A DNA stretch of 15,983 nucleotides from Gammaproteobacteria bacterium (GCA_023381645.1 JAMCRJ010000078.1:1-15983), one strand, 5' to 3'. Positions 1 through 7,642 are shown, counted from the stretch's first letter. Program-made: numbers and translations. The notes: generated by a model not told the origin, from the letters alone.

Positions 1-159
1 ACCACCAACAGATATGCGCCGGCAATCGGCCAGACGGTTCCACAAGCTGAAAGCTTACACCCGTTGAAACAGACACCATCCATTCGCGTCTATCAGAAAG
101 GTGTTTTACGGCAGGATCACGGAGCGGCGCAATTTCCTGTCGCACCATCGCAGTCATGA
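1..159 (+). CDS. Possible C-terminal tail of a gene cut by the window edge
   Basis: Frame 1 is open from the left edge to a TGA at 157-159 and gives about 52 residues, ending in APSQS. No family is recognisable. The spacing fits an operon: the next ribosome binding site (AAGGAG, 173-178) and GTG start (185) follow the stop directly. Against it, frame 2 is also open to about base 65, so the coding frame at the edge is not certain. This is inferred from an open frame and neighbour spacing only. Confidence 0.3.
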   Translation, partial: TTNRYAPAIGQTVPQAESLHPLKQTPSIRVYQKGVLRQDHGAAQFPVAPSQS

Positions 160-184
160 TTCAAAGATACATAAGGAGTATTTT

Positions 185-391
185 GTGAGCAGGAAAACGG
201 ACCAGACAGCATCATCCCAACTTCCGGAAAAAACCAGCAAACTGTCTGTGGAGATTATCCGGCTCATGCGTGAAGGAAATGCGGAGTGCCGGAATAAAGC
301 GCAGGAATTGCTCAGATCGGCAATGATGAAACCATTGTTGCAACCATCTGCTAAAAACTCCGGAGTTATACCTCGCAAAGGGGGCCATTGA
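185..391 (+). CDS. Small hypothetical protein (68 aa), first of a coupled run
   Basis: I do not recognise this protein. The ORF is open from an ATG at 101, but the better start is the GTG at 185, which has AAGGAG at 173-178 six bases upstream; the 101 ATG has no comparable site. The product is short and hydrophilic, with charged residues (EIIRLMREGNAECRNKAQEL) suggesting one amphipathic helix, and no signal peptide or membrane segment. Its TGA (389-391) shares one base with the next ATG (TGATG), so the two are probably translationally coupled. It belongs to a run of four short + strand ORFs ahead of htpX, typical of small accessory genes on mobile elements. Function unknown. Confidence 0.6.
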   Translation: MSRKTDQTASSQLPEKTSKLSVEIIRLMREGNAECRNKAQELLRSAMMKPLLQPSAKNSGVIPRKGGH

Positions 392-648
392 TGGCAAACA
401 TCCAGCATATCGCCACCCGTATTTTCCGGCATGTCGATGCCGGTCACCTGCCCGTTGGATATGCACTCACGATGGGCGTTCTGATCGATGCCTATGACGA
501 CGACCCGGATTTTCATGAATGGGTCGATACCGTGATGGGTAGCGCAATTGAAAAATTGATCGCCTGCATGGTGCGTCAGGGCAAATGGAATGATCCGGTC
601 TGGTTACGGGCATACATACAGGATGCAACAAAGGAGAACGCGGCATGA
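391..648 (+). CDS. Small hypothetical protein (85 aa)
   Basis: No family is recognised. The start is the ATG at 391, overlapping the previous stop as TGATG, with a purine-rich AAAGGGGG just upstream. The track-length alternative, a TTG at 388, adds only one residue. The product is probably soluble and helical: the middle is acidic (YDDDPDFHEWVDT), followed by a helix with a single Cys (IEKLIACMVRQG). It ends in an ATGA overlap with the next ORF. The coupling on both sides and a coding-like sequence make it a credible gene, but no function can be given. Confidence 0.65.
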   Translation: MANIQHIATRIFRHVDAGHLPVGYALTMGVLIDAYDDDPDFHEWVDTVMGSAIEKLIACMVRQGKWNDPVWLRAYIQDATKENAA

Positions 649-842
649 ATAGCCCTTACATGATTGGGCGTCGTAATACGGTCAAGGTGCAGGCCTCCGT
701 AAAACGTGGACCCGCAACAAATCTTCGTGCGAAAGATGGTAAAAGGACGGTATTGCGAACCATGGGCTGGAGCGCGGCTACGTTCGGAGCCGGTGCGGTT
801 CTGGGATGGTTGGTGAAAGCCAAGAGAAAGGATCAGCCATGA
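645..842 (+). CDS. Small basic protein with one membrane segment (65 aa)
   Basis: The ATG overlaps the previous stop as ATGA, so it is translationally coupled. The first 40 residues are strongly basic (many Arg and Lys). Then comes one hydrophobic stretch (about residues 43-58, WSAATFGAGAVLGWLV) and a basic tail (KAKRKDQP). This fits a single-pass inner-membrane peptide with charged ends or a membrane-associated nucleic-acid binder; the sequence does not decide between them. No family is recognised. It ends in another ATGA overlap with the 45-codon ORF that follows. Confidence 0.6.
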   Translation: MNSPYMIGRRNTVKVQASVKRGPATNLRAKDGKRTVLRTMGWSAATFGAGAVLGWLVKAKRKDQP

Positions 843-976
843 AAGTCCAATCGTTCGATTCAGGCACGTTATTCATTCCCGCTTGCGAACGATGGAAAAT
901 GGAAGCCTTAGCCGTCAGCGATCAGGAGTGCCTTATGATCGAGCGTCGTGGTCGTGGTACGTATCAACGCCAATGA
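839..976 (+). CDS. Very short hypothetical ORF (45 aa), possibly frameshifted
   Basis: The ATG at 839 overlaps the previous stop (ATGA), continuing the coupled run. It encodes MKVQSFDSGTLFIPACERWK and then about 25 more residues, stopping at TGA 974-976. No family is recognised. A second open stretch in frame 3 starts just before this stop (from about 939, e.g. VVVRINANEQTFSTVPVKRF) and runs to a TGA at 1098-1100, overlapping the htpX start. The two halves together would make a protein of about 100 residues, so this may be a gene broken by a frameshift in the CGTGGT direct repeat region near 944-958, or the second stretch may be chance. Confidence 0.4.
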   Translation: MKVQSFDSGTLFIPACERWKMEALAVSDQECLMIERRGRGTYQRQ

Positions 977-1008
977 GCAAACGTTCAGTACCGTGCCGGT
1001 AAAACGAT

Positions 1009-1036
1009 TTGCGAACACCGAGAAAAAAGCTAGTAT
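1009..1036 (+). promoter_or_regulatory. Candidate sigma70-type promoter for htpX
   Basis: TTGCGA (1009-1014) and TAGTAT (1031-1036) are separated by 16 bases and lie about 50 bases upstream of the htpX ATG. The match is imperfect and made by eye. Some of this stretch may be coding if the frame-3 ORF is real. Confidence 0.3.
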
Positions 1037-1087
1037 CTCTACAATCAGGCTGAGAAATCCGTTTCGGCAGCAACAAGGAGGTCCATC

Positions 1088-1909
1088 ATGCGTTCCATGA
1101 AAGCGCTTGCATTGATGTTTGCGGTCAACCTGCTGTTTGTCATCACCTTATCCGTAGCGCTTGCGATTTTCCATGTGCGATTGCACCTGGTCGGTTTCGC
1201 GCTGCTCTTTGGCTTTGGCGGAGCATTTTTGTCCCTGTTTCTTTCGAAGTGGCTGGTCAAGCGCATGTTCCACATGGTCCAGGCGCATCAGGGTGATGTT
1301 GGCGTGAATGGCCAGGTCTGGCAGCTTGCCGCCGAGACAGCGCAAAAAGCCCAGTTGCCCATGCCGGAGATCTGGATCTACGCGGACGACCGGCCTAATG
1401 CTTTCGCCACGGGTGCCACCCGTCACAGCGCCATGATTGCGGTTAGCACGGGCCTGCTCAACCTTCTGGATGTCGGCACCCTGCGGTCGGTGTTGGGGCA
1501 TGAGATGGGCCATATTGCCAATGGGGACATGCTCAGCACCACTTTGCTCATGGGACTGATGAACAGCTACGTGATCTGGATGGGCAACCTCGCCGGCCGG
1601 TATCTGGGCAACAACGTCCTGACGCAGCTTGTGATCACCATCGCCTTCGAGATTGGATTGTCCTTCCTGGCGCTCATTCCGATCACCGCGTTCTCACGGC
1701 ATCGAGAATATGGCGCGGATGCGTTCTCCGCCCGGCTGTGGGGCAAGGAATCCATGATCAGCGCTTTGCAGCGGCTGGAAAGGGCCCCGGTGGATGTGAA
1801 CCCGCGCAAAGACGCGCTGGCCACATCCTATATCCATGGCCCCATGTCGGGATTGTTCGCAACGCACCCCAGCATGGAAAAGCGGATCGCGGCGCTCCGT
1901 GCGCTGTAA
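1088..1909 (+). CDS. htpX: HtpX-type membrane zinc metalloprotease (M48B)
   Basis: HtpX is an inner-membrane protease that cuts misfolded membrane proteins, usually alongside FtsH. Its active site faces the cytoplasm. At 273 aa it is slightly shorter than the E. coli protein (about 290). Two N-terminal membrane helices (about residues 6-29 and 34-54) are followed by the zinc motif HEMGH at 138-142 and the third ligand Glu207 in EYGADAFSA. Two further hydrophobic stretches lie between (about 155-170 and 177-200). All catalytic residues are present, so it should be active. The start has an excellent site, AAGGAGGT at 1074-1081. It is the last + strand gene and is followed by an intrinsic terminator. 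The other small genes before it are unrelated, so it is probably a cargo or stress gene of the element, or chromosomal DNA at its border. Confidence 0.95.
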   Translation: MRSMKALALMFAVNLLFVITLSVALAIFHVRLHLVGFALLFGFGGAFLSLFLSKWLVKRMFHMVQAHQGDVGVNGQVWQLAAETAQKAQLPMPEIWIYADDRPNAFATGATRHSAMIAVSTGLLNLLDVGTLRSVLGHEMGHIANGDMLSTTLLMGLMNSYVIWMGNLAGRYLGNNVLTQLVITIAFEIGLSFLALIPITAFSRHREYGADAFSARLWGKESMISALQRLERAPVDVNPRKDALATSYIHGPMSGLFATHPSMEKRIAALRAL

Positions 1910-1934
1910 GTATTGACAGGATAATGGTACAACT

Positions 1935-1954
1935 GCCGCCTTCGGGCGGTTTTC
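1935..1954 (+). terminator. Intrinsic terminator of htpX
   Basis: CCGCC (1936-1940), a TTCG tetraloop and GGCGG (1945-1949), extended by a G-T pair, followed by TTTTC. It lies 26 bases after the htpX stop and between convergent genes. There is no T tract on the opposite strand, so it serves the + strand. Confidence 0.8.
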
Positions 1955-1960
1955 TTTGCC

Positions 1961-2332
1961 TTAAAACAGGTCCATCTGTCTGACGGGAAGCTGCAACCCA
2001 TTTCCCGCAGTGTTTTTCGGTGGTAACCGCGCACCTGGTTGCATGGTTTGCCGGTTGCGACGCTCTTGTGGGCTGCAAGCCTCTTGTGGGCTGCAAGCCT
2101 GACGGCTGTAACCCTGCCGTGCGTAATACAGTCGGACGCCATCGGCAAGGATTTCCCGGCGATCCCAACGACGATAGAGCATTACCAGAGAGGATTCCAC
2201 CATGCGCTCGGCCCAACGCCTTCCATGGTAATCGTTGGGCTGCATCGCCAGAAAATGGCGATACCAGAGCGCAACCGCCTCCACAACTTCCGCAAAAGGC
2301 GCATGGGGTTCGGGGCAGGGTAATGTCGTCAA
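1961..2332 (-). CDS. Small hypothetical protein with repeat-bearing C-terminus (about 123 aa)
   Basis: No family is recognised. The first 75 residues look like a folded helical domain (EVVEAVALWYRHFLAMQPNDYHGRRWAERMVESS is part of it; split here only for description, key residues W, YRR, WDRRE). The C-terminal part carries two exact copies of an 18-bp unit (2063-2098) giving ACSPQE twice, and looks unstructured. The frame is open upstream to a TTG at 2380, but the TTG at 2332 forms a TTGA overlap with the antirepressor stop and has GGA seven bases upstream, so it is preferred. It is therefore probably co-transcribed with, and coupled to, the antirepressor. The end RQMDLF resembles short C-terminal interaction tails (clamp-binding motif QxxxLF), which is suggestive only. 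Confidence 0.6.
   Translation of the reverse strand: MTTLPCPEPHAPFAEVVEAVALWYRHFLAMQPNDYHGRRWAERMVESSLVMLYRRWDRREILADGVRLYYARQGYSRQACSPQEACSPQERRNRQTMQPGARLPPKNTAGNGLQLPVRQMDLF
2063..2119. repeat. Short hairpin repeat array A (within the 123-aa gene)
   Basis: Two exact 18-bp copies, CTCTTGTGGGCTGCAAGC at 2063-2080 and 2081-2098, then a degenerate third (GACGGCTGTAACCC). On the - strand the core is GGCTTGCAGCC: arms GGCT and AGCC around TGC. The core runs in the opposite orientation to the matching arrays in the helicase genes relative to the coding strand. Confidence 0.85.
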
Positions 2333-3249
2333 TGCAGTTCCAAAGATATTTGCGGACTGGTTTTTTGCATCCGCAGGCAACCCATCCGCACGAATGCATC
2401 CTGTATATCCACCTTCTCCAGCAGCGTTTCCTTCCAGAACAGTTGCCGTACCGGACGGCCACCCTGTACCGTGGCGCGGGGCACGTCCTTGACTACAGCA
2501 AAAGGCCAGCCCAGTGCGGTCGGCGTCCAGGTCAGCGTTTCCCTGGACGTGTGCGTCTGGTAGCCCAGATCGGCCAGCAGCCGGTTGACCGCTGCCGGAT
2601 CTTCCTTGCCATCCCGCCGCAGGATGCCGAAGCGCCGGGCAATGTCCGTGGGCCGCAGTTCGGCGTACCGATGAGAAGATTCCAGAGCCAAGGCTTGGGG
2701 AGCCAGCAGAGGGCGAAGTTGCACGCCCATGACTTCCATCTGGCCCACAGCCCCCAGAAACGCTTGATTCCTGTCCATGCCGGGACTGAACTGGTTGAGT
2801 TCGATGAGCAGCTTGAACTCGGCTAGTACCGTTTCGTGGGGCAGGCCATTGAGATATCGCTCGCTCAAGGTGGGTTGACGCAAAACTTCGGGTTGCGCCG
2901 ATGACCGATCCCGCAGCCGCCGATATTCCTTCTCACAGACGATAAAGTATTGCCGGGCTTCCTTGCCCCTGGGGGTGCGCTCGACCATGGCAAGCTCTTT
3001 CGCCATATCGAGGGTCAGGTGGTAGTCCTTGGAAGGACGGCCACGTCCACGTTCAGAGGAATTTTCCCCATTTTCGGGGAAAATTGTAAAGTCTTGATTT
3101 TCAACGAACTCAAACTTGACGATACGGTCTTGAATCCATGTCGAAAAATCTTTGCCGACCTCCAGAAATTCATGCAGGTCGCGGGCGTTAACAGTGGCTT
3201 CCCCTTCGGCATTACGCTGGACGGGAATGAGATGCGAGGTATCGGACAT
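2329..3249 (-). CDS. AntA/AntB-type antirepressor-like protein (306 aa)
   Basis: The N-terminal 10-90 residues (ARDLHEFLEVGKDFSTWIQDRI, abbreviated here: NARDLHEFL, WIQDRI, DYHLTLDMAKELAM, GKEARQYF) match the AntA/AntB antirepressor domain of phages and phage-like elements. The middle (about 130-160) looks coiled or helical. The C-terminal half (about 185-270: RPTDIARRFGI, VNRLLADLGYQTH) resembles the DNA- or ligand-binding C domain often attached to Bro/AntA proteins. Such proteins normally lift repression by binding a repressor; here the target is unknown. The start at 3249 has AGGAG (GGAGACTTCCCATG). A copy of the CGGCACCAAGGG leader element lies 32 bases upstream, and a 10-bp palindrome lies further up, so it may be under the element's own control. 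It sits at the far end of the conjugation block. Confidence 0.85.
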   Translation of the reverse strand: MSDTSHLIPVQRNAEGEATVNARDLHEFLEVGKDFSTWIQDRIVKFEFVENQDFTIFPENGENSSERGRGRPSKDYHLTLDMAKELAMVERTPRGKEARQYFIVCEKEYRRLRDRSSAQPEVLRQPTLSERYLNGLPHETVLAEFKLLIELNQFSPGMDRNQAFLGAVGQMEVMGVQLRPLLAPQALALESSHRYAELRPTDIARRFGILRRDGKEDPAAVNRLLADLGYQTHTSRETLTWTPTALGWPFAVVKDVPRATVQGGRPVRQLFWKETLLEKVDIQDAFVRMGCLRMQKTSPQISLELH

Positions 3250-3538
3250 GGGAAGTCTCCTGTGATTGATGTTCCCATACCCTTGGTGCCGTAAACAAAA
3301 ATCCGTGATGATGCAGAGCTACTTTGCCATGGTAGCGGAATGCCAATGATAAGACAGGCCTGTTTGCGATTTTGTGCAAGTTGGCTTCCTTTCATCTCTG
3401 CTCGCACAGGGTAAAAATGTTCGCAGTTTTTATGCTGGCCACGGTCTAGTCATTGCCGCATTCCATTCGCGACATGGGATGACGCCGATAGCGACGCCAT
3501 CCCAACAACCACCGGTCATTGCTCGGTATGCGGTGATC
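3250..3538. other. Non-coding stretch upstream of the antirepressor
   Basis: No credible gene. It holds the leader element at 3281-3296, a perfect 10-bp palindrome ACAGGCCTGT at 3354-3363 (possible operator), and a 7-bp inverted repeat TGGGATG/CATCCCA at 3475-3481 and 3498-3504 just beyond the end of the upstream secreted-protein gene. That hairpin lacks a T tract on either strand, so it is not a clear terminator. Confidence 0.6.
3281..3296 (-). promoter_or_regulatory. Leader element copy 1, upstream of the antirepressor
   Basis: On the - strand the core is ACGGCACCAAGGG preceded by a T-rich ATTTTTGTTT. It lies 32 bases before the antirepressor ATG. The CGGCACCAAGG core is shared with the copies at 8215, 14784 and 15926, but the upstream arm that would pair with CAAGG is lost here. 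Confidence 0.55.
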
Positions 3539-3835
3539 CTATTTGCTCTCTAGTCCGGCAAGTCGCGCCTGAAGTTTTTTAACCTGAGATTTTATGCGCG
3601 CCACCTTGGCCAGTCGCAGCGTTTCGCTCTTGGAGAGCAAGATGGTTTCCAGACGTTCCAGACGGGCAATGCGAGCCTGGATATGGGTGATCCGTTTCTG
3701 CTTGACGACTTGAGCACGGGTCGCCGTTTTGGCGGTGGTAGTGGTTGAGGATGCGGGAGCGGTTGTAGATGCCATCGCCAAGGGCGCGGCGAGCAAAAGA
3801 ACGATAACGGGAATCACGGAAAAACGACGGTTCAT
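3539..3835 (-). CDS. Small secreted coiled-coil protein (98 aa)
   Basis: The start is MNRRFSV at 3835, with AAGGAG (ACAAGGAGTTTC) in place; the frame is open 17 codons upstream without a site. A classical signal peptide (residues 1-22, NRR then a Val/Leu/Ala core and AMA before the cut) leads to a Thr/Ala/Ser linker (23-40). A basic, helical domain follows (about 45-98) with heptad-like leucines and isoleucines (HIQARIARLERLETILL, VKKLQARLAGLE), predicting a coiled coil. It should be periplasmic. No family is recognised. It follows the lipoprotein gene in the same direction after 90 bases with nothing notable in between, so it may be a late member of the transfer operon. Confidence 0.75.
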   Translation of the reverse strand: MNRRFSVIPVIVLLLAAPLAMASTTAPASSTTTTAKTATRAQVVKQKRITHIQARIARLERLETILLSKSETLRLAKVARIKSQVKKLQARLAGLESK

Positions 3836-3925
3836 TTTTGAAACTCCTTGTAATGTATGGTGATACAGCATGAATGAAGGTAGCACGTTTTTGACGATAG
3901 GCCATGTACAGGCTCAAGGGTACGA

Positions 3926-4270
3926 CTATGGATAGGGTGACGCGGTAGGGACACAAGTGTATCCCGGTGGACACGACGGATTGTTGGCGGGCGGCGCGTA
4001 GTACCCCGGCTGTGGCGGTTGGTACTGCTGTCGGCTTCCGTTGTGTCCCACGGCATATCCGGCCAGTCCGCCGATGCCCGCGCCGATAGCGGCTCCGGCC
4101 AGGGGCGCTCCGGTCTGGTTGCCGATGACAGCTCCGGCCAAGGCACCCAGGAGCGCCCCGCCGCCCGTGTCGGCTGTAGTGCCGTTGCTAGCGTAGGGAT
4201 TGTTCGCGCAGCCCGCAAGGGCCAGAGCGCCCACCAGAAAAAGCACTGGAGTGATTGGAATGTTACGCAT
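3926..4270 (-). CDS. Glycine-zipper outer-membrane-type lipoprotein (114 aa)
   Basis: A lipoprotein signal peptide ends in the lipobox LAGC with Cys21 as the lipidated residue; +2 is Ala, which favours outer-membrane sorting. Residues 36-75 form a glycine zipper (GGGALLGALAGAVIGN and GAAIGAGIGGLAGYAVG), as in the 17-kDa antigen/SlyB/YMGG family. The tail is rich in Pro, Tyr and Gln and holds two cysteines (CPPGYTC). The start has AGGAG 8 bases upstream and overlaps the previous gene's stop by 8 bases, so the two are coupled. In a conjugation block it could stabilise the envelope around the pore or fill the lipoprotein role, but this fold is common outside secretion systems, so the role is inference. 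Confidence 0.85.
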   Translation of the reverse strand: MRNIPITPVLFLVGALALAGCANNPYASNGTTADTGGGALLGALAGAVIGNQTGAPLAGAAIGAGIGGLAGYAVGHNGSRQQYQPPQPGYYAPPANNPSCPPGYTCVPTASPYP

Positions 4271-4496
4271 GATGGTTCTCCTGTGTGGTTCCCCTGCGAA
4301 TGGTTGTGCTCACACAATTTTCCTGGGCACTCAGGGCAGACTTGAGGTATTCTGCAATGGCGGCGTCCCGCGTTTCGCCTATTAGTAGTGAGTGACGCAT
4401 GGACTTCCCTACATCAATGATGCAGGGGCTGGCTTCGGATGGGGCGTTCTGTAACAGCCCGATGATGGACATTCCGGTGTTTTTCTTTTGCATCAT
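4263..4496 (-). CDS. Hypothetical protein downstream of the VirB4-type ATPase (77 aa)
   Basis: No family is recognised. The ATG at 4496 follows AGGAAAGGAAAC, a good site, and comes 27 bases after the ATPase stop. The stop overlaps the lipoprotein start by 8 bases. The product is soluble, with two cysteines and a central helix (RDAAIAEYLKSALSAQE). No signal peptide or membrane segment is seen. Position between the ATPase and the lipoprotein suggests a small transfer accessory or chaperone, but only from context. Confidence 0.7.
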   Translation of the reverse strand: MMQKKNTGMSIIGLLQNAPSEASPCIIDVGKSMRHSLLIGETRDAAIAEYLKSALSAQENCVSTTIRRGTTQENHHA

Positions 4497-4523
4497 AACC
4501 GTTTCCTTTCCTCAACGATGGAT

Positions 4524-7500
4524 CTAACTCGCCTTGCGCAAATCCCGCAGGACAAACTCATTCCAGAGTCGAGCCAATTCCTCTCCCAGACCTTTCACGT
4601 CCGGGTCCAGCCCATCCTCATCCCGTTGGGCCATCATCTCCTGTATTTCCTTGATCTTCTCGATCTTTTTGCGTAACGCCAGATCCTTCATGGCCGATCC
4701 CCCCGGATAGCGTTGCGCCAGAATCTCCAGACTCTCCATGTAACCGATCTTGTCCGTCAGATAGAGACGCAACTGCCGGTCCTTCGGTGTAGTGGTATAG
4801 GCCCATAATTCAGCCGGGGGTGCCATGATATAGCCCAATTGCTTGAACGTTCCTCCGCTTTTGGTTCGCCAGATGCAGAAAGCCGCCGATCCGCCTTCTC
4901 CCGCACCCACACAATAGCTGCTGATAATCTGCGCTTCATCCGGTGTCAGGGAGAACTTGTCCACCAGGGGATTATCCTTCGGTCCATAGGGATTCGTGAG
5001 AATGTAGATGCTGGTCGCAATATCCACCAGTACCGCGCTGAAATCCTGCGGCATCTGCGAGGCCAGAAGCAAAATGCCGTTGTTCTTGCGCCATTCCCGC
5101 GCATCCTTTTCCAGTTGGTTGGTAATGGCGTCCAGGCCGTTGGTATTGTGCAGCTCGTCATACACACCCATTTTCGGGGCCGTGAACAATCGCTCCGCGC
5201 GAACCTCATGATAATGCCGGTACGCATCCGGCGCGGATTTGGCATCCAGAGGATGAAACAGGAAATCCTTGGTCAGCAGAAATCTCGCCATCAAGTACAT
5301 GATGCCCGCCTGCTTCAGCCCGGAAGTGGAACGATCCTTGACCACATGCTCCAGGTTGACCGCCGTGAGCTTCGCCTTGCTCAGACTGAAATCACTGATT
5401 CCCGCCAGCATCGGCCAGCGATCCACCGCCTGGGTGATCGCCAGCGCGATCAGCTTCAGGATCGGTATGCCCAACTGCGGATGTTTGATGTCCCCAAACT
5501 GGCTGGTGATGACCGGATCATCATTGCAAACGTCGATCAGGTCCGGCAGAACCGGCATGGCGCGGCATTGCGCGGTCATGGCGAGATCCACCTCGCCCTT
5601 GGCAAAAAGCGCATCCACCACATCCCACCATTTCGTTTTGCGGTCCGTTTCAATGTCCTGCATGGCCGCGTCGATTTCCCGGTTCTTTCCCGGCACGTAC
5701 AGACGTGGCCGGCCATGAATCCCGTCGGCGCGCAATCGATACACAGAATCCACCAGCGGCGTCGCCACCTGATCGACAAAATCCTCGGAGGTGTGACCGG
5801 GCTGCCGCACAATCGACACCAGCAGATTCACCAGAAACGCCTTGTGCGAACCCAACGGAAAACGGTAACCCAAGGGCGTATCGAATGGATTGATGGTTCG
5901 CCCATGCGTGTGCAGATCGAAACCCACCGCTATATCCGGGTCTTTCAGAAAATAGCGCAACATCTCGATCACGGCCAGACCGCCGTACCCCACGTCGATC
6001 AGCGCCAGATACGGCAGGAAATCTTTTTGAGACAGAATCAGCGATAAAATCTGATTCGCCACCTTGACCGACTTACCATAACCGGACAAGCCAAAGATCA
6101 GACCGATGAAACTGTTCTGGACGCGGGAATCTCCCAACGCAAACGGCATGATTTTCCGTTGCAGCGAACGCATCCAGAAGGTTGCCCGAGACGGATCATC
6201 CGCCGACCACGGCGAGGTCGCCATTCCAAACGGCATCAGTTTCAATGCATCCGACAGATTGACCGGCAGAATCGGTGTGCTGCTTTTCGCCAGAAAACCC
6301 GGCTGTGCCGCCAGATGCGACGATATGGGATCGGTCACCATGCGTTGCAAACGGATGCCCCAATTCGTGCGCAAACTGCTTTCCAGATTTTTTGCGCGAC
6401 GCAATGCCGTTTCCTGCGCGTTTTTTTCGTCATTCCACGACCAGGTTTCCACGATCATCTGCATGGCACAAATCGGATCATGATGATTCAGATGCGCCTG
6501 TTCCAGTTCTTTGATCGATTCCTGAATCTGACCGTTGGCCGTTTTGTTCATGAACTTCATCATGGTCGCCGCGAAATATCGGCTTTTTGCCAACTGATAA
6601 GCGCCACCCTGCAATCTCCAGGTGATGCTGAACGGAATATCCGTGCGCAAATCATGCAGCAGTTCCGCCATCGTCGCGGATTCCGGACGGGTAACGCCCA
6701 GATTTACGATCATGGGCACAAAATACCCGGACCCGGAGCGAACGAGGCCCCCTTTCAGATTTTCCATATCTTCCGGCACCACGGATTCCGCCACGCGCGA
6801 CGGTTGCACCAGCAATTTTCCGTTCACGATGCGAGGTTGCGGTGTTCGATCCACGGAAAACGGGTGCTGATGATCGAAAACCGGGTCGATTCCCACCTGA
6901 TTGCGCAAAATCGTGACCGCATCATCCACATCCAGAGGCGTGAGCGACACATTGATCATCGGGTGACGAAACATGGACTCCACACTGGCGACAGTGGATC
7001 GATGCGTCATGTCCATATCGTCCAGCAGCTTGAACGGATTCTGTCCGTTTTTCATCAGCCATAACGGTATGTTGGCTTTTCTTACCTTTTTTGCGTTTTC
7101 CTTGACGGCTTCTTTCACCACACGGGGGTCAATCGCGGACAAACTGGTTTCCAGGCACAGGATCGCACCTTGCGGCACGTAATATTTCGCCAGACGTGAT
7201 CGCTGCATGAGAAAATGCGCGAACTCCGGCTTGAACCCCAAACGATCCACCTTCGCCGTCAGGGATTCCAGATTTTTCTGGTACTGCTGCTGCGAGCGGG
7301 TGACATCTCGAAAATACCGGATACTCAATATCCGGCCCGGATGCTCGAACAGCGTACCCATCATTTGCGACAGGTGTTGAGCCAGAGCCATGAGGCCATC
7401 CGCATCCAGAATGGATTTCGCGCCATCCAGCCAGAAATAGGAAGCCAGCCCGCCCCCTTCCAGCACCATGGCCTCACGGGTTTCCTCCACCGGGCGAACG

Positions 7501-7607
7501 ATACTGCGCAATCCGGTTTCCGATTCCTCGTCTATCTCATCTTCCACCTGCTGGGACAGCACATTCCAGCGATGGATACCGTGCAACTGTATGGTTTGGG
7601 CCAGCAT
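4524..7607 (-). CDS. traU: IcmB/DotO- and TraU-like VirB4-family secretion ATPase (1027 aa)
   Basis: This is the large cytoplasmic ATPase that powers assembly and substrate transfer in type IV secretion. The N-terminal half (1-450) matches VirB4-type leader domains. Walker A is GLSGYGKS at 506-513, with Walker B-like LALIDVGYGG near 535-545 and the later acidic motif VYDELHN (Asp817-Glu818). A short helical, charged C-terminus (about 985-1027) ends the protein. Its length fits IcmB/DotO of Legionella or TraU of IncI plasmids (about 1010) better than VirB4 (about 800) or TraC of F (about 876). Gene order (IcmC-like, IcmD-like, then this) supports that branch. AAGGAT lies nine bases before the ATG. 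It is free of the short hairpin repeats seen in its neighbours, and base use looks even along its length. The VirB4 call is firm; the I-type assignment less so. Confidence 0.85.
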   Translation of the reverse strand: MLAQTIQLHGIHRWNVLSQQVEDEIDEESETGLRSIVRPVEETREAMVLEGGGLASYFWLDGAKSILDADGLMALAQHLSQMMGTLFEHPGRILSIRYFRDVTRSQQQYQKNLESLTAKVDRLGFKPEFAHFLMQRSRLAKYYVPQGAILCLETSLSAIDPRVVKEAVKENAKKVRKANIPLWLMKNGQNPFKLLDDMDMTHRSTVASVESMFRHPMINVSLTPLDVDDAVTILRNQVGIDPVFDHQHPFSVDRTPQPRIVNGKLLVQPSRVAESVVPEDMENLKGGLVRSGSGYFVPMIVNLGVTRPESATMAELLHDLRTDIPFSITWRLQGGAYQLAKSRYFAATMMKFMNKTANGQIQESIKELEQAHLNHHDPICAMQMIVETWSWNDEKNAQETALRRAKNLESSLRTNWGIRLQRMVTDPISSHLAAQPGFLAKSSTPILPVNLSDALKLMPFGMATSPWSADDPSRATFWMRSLQRKIMPFALGDSRVQNSFIGLIFGLSGYGKSVKVANQILSLILSQKDFLPYLALIDVGYGGLAVIEMLRYFLKDPDIAVGFDLHTHGRTINPFDTPLGYRFPLGSHKAFLVNLLVSIVRQPGHTSEDFVDQVATPLVDSVYRLRADGIHGRPRLYVPGKNREIDAAMQDIETDRKTKWWDVVDALFAKGEVDLAMTAQCRAMPVLPDLIDVCNDDPVITSQFGDIKHPQLGIPILKLIALAITQAVDRWPMLAGISDFSLSKAKLTAVNLEHVVKDRSTSGLKQAGIMYLMARFLLTKDFLFHPLDAKSAPDAYRHYHEVRAERLFTAPKMGVYDELHNTNGLDAITNQLEKDAREWRKNNGILLLASQMPQDFSAVLVDIATSIYILTNPYGPKDNPLVDKFSLTPDEAQIISSYCVGAGEGGSAAFCIWRTKSGGTFKQLGYIMAPPAELWAYTTTPKDRQLRLYLTDKIGYMESLEILAQRYPGGSAMKDLALRKKIEKIKEIQEMMAQRDEDGLDPDVKGLGEELARLWNEFVLRDLRKAS

Positions 7608-7642
7608 GATTTTTCATCCTTTTTGGTGCGTTCAAAAATCCG

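Noticed and set aside
2020..2826. + strand open frame (268 codons) opposite the antirepressor
   Set aside because: The - strand frame has a clear AntA domain and a ribosome binding site; the + frame reads the repeats and shows no domain.
3475..3504. Terminator after the secreted coiled-coil protein gene
   Set aside because: The 7-bp stem is there, but no T tract follows on either strand.
4839..6047. Long + strand open frame (402 codons) opposite traU
   Set aside because: It lies wholly inside the VirB4-type ATPase gene, has an Arg/His/Gln-rich product and no ribosome binding site.
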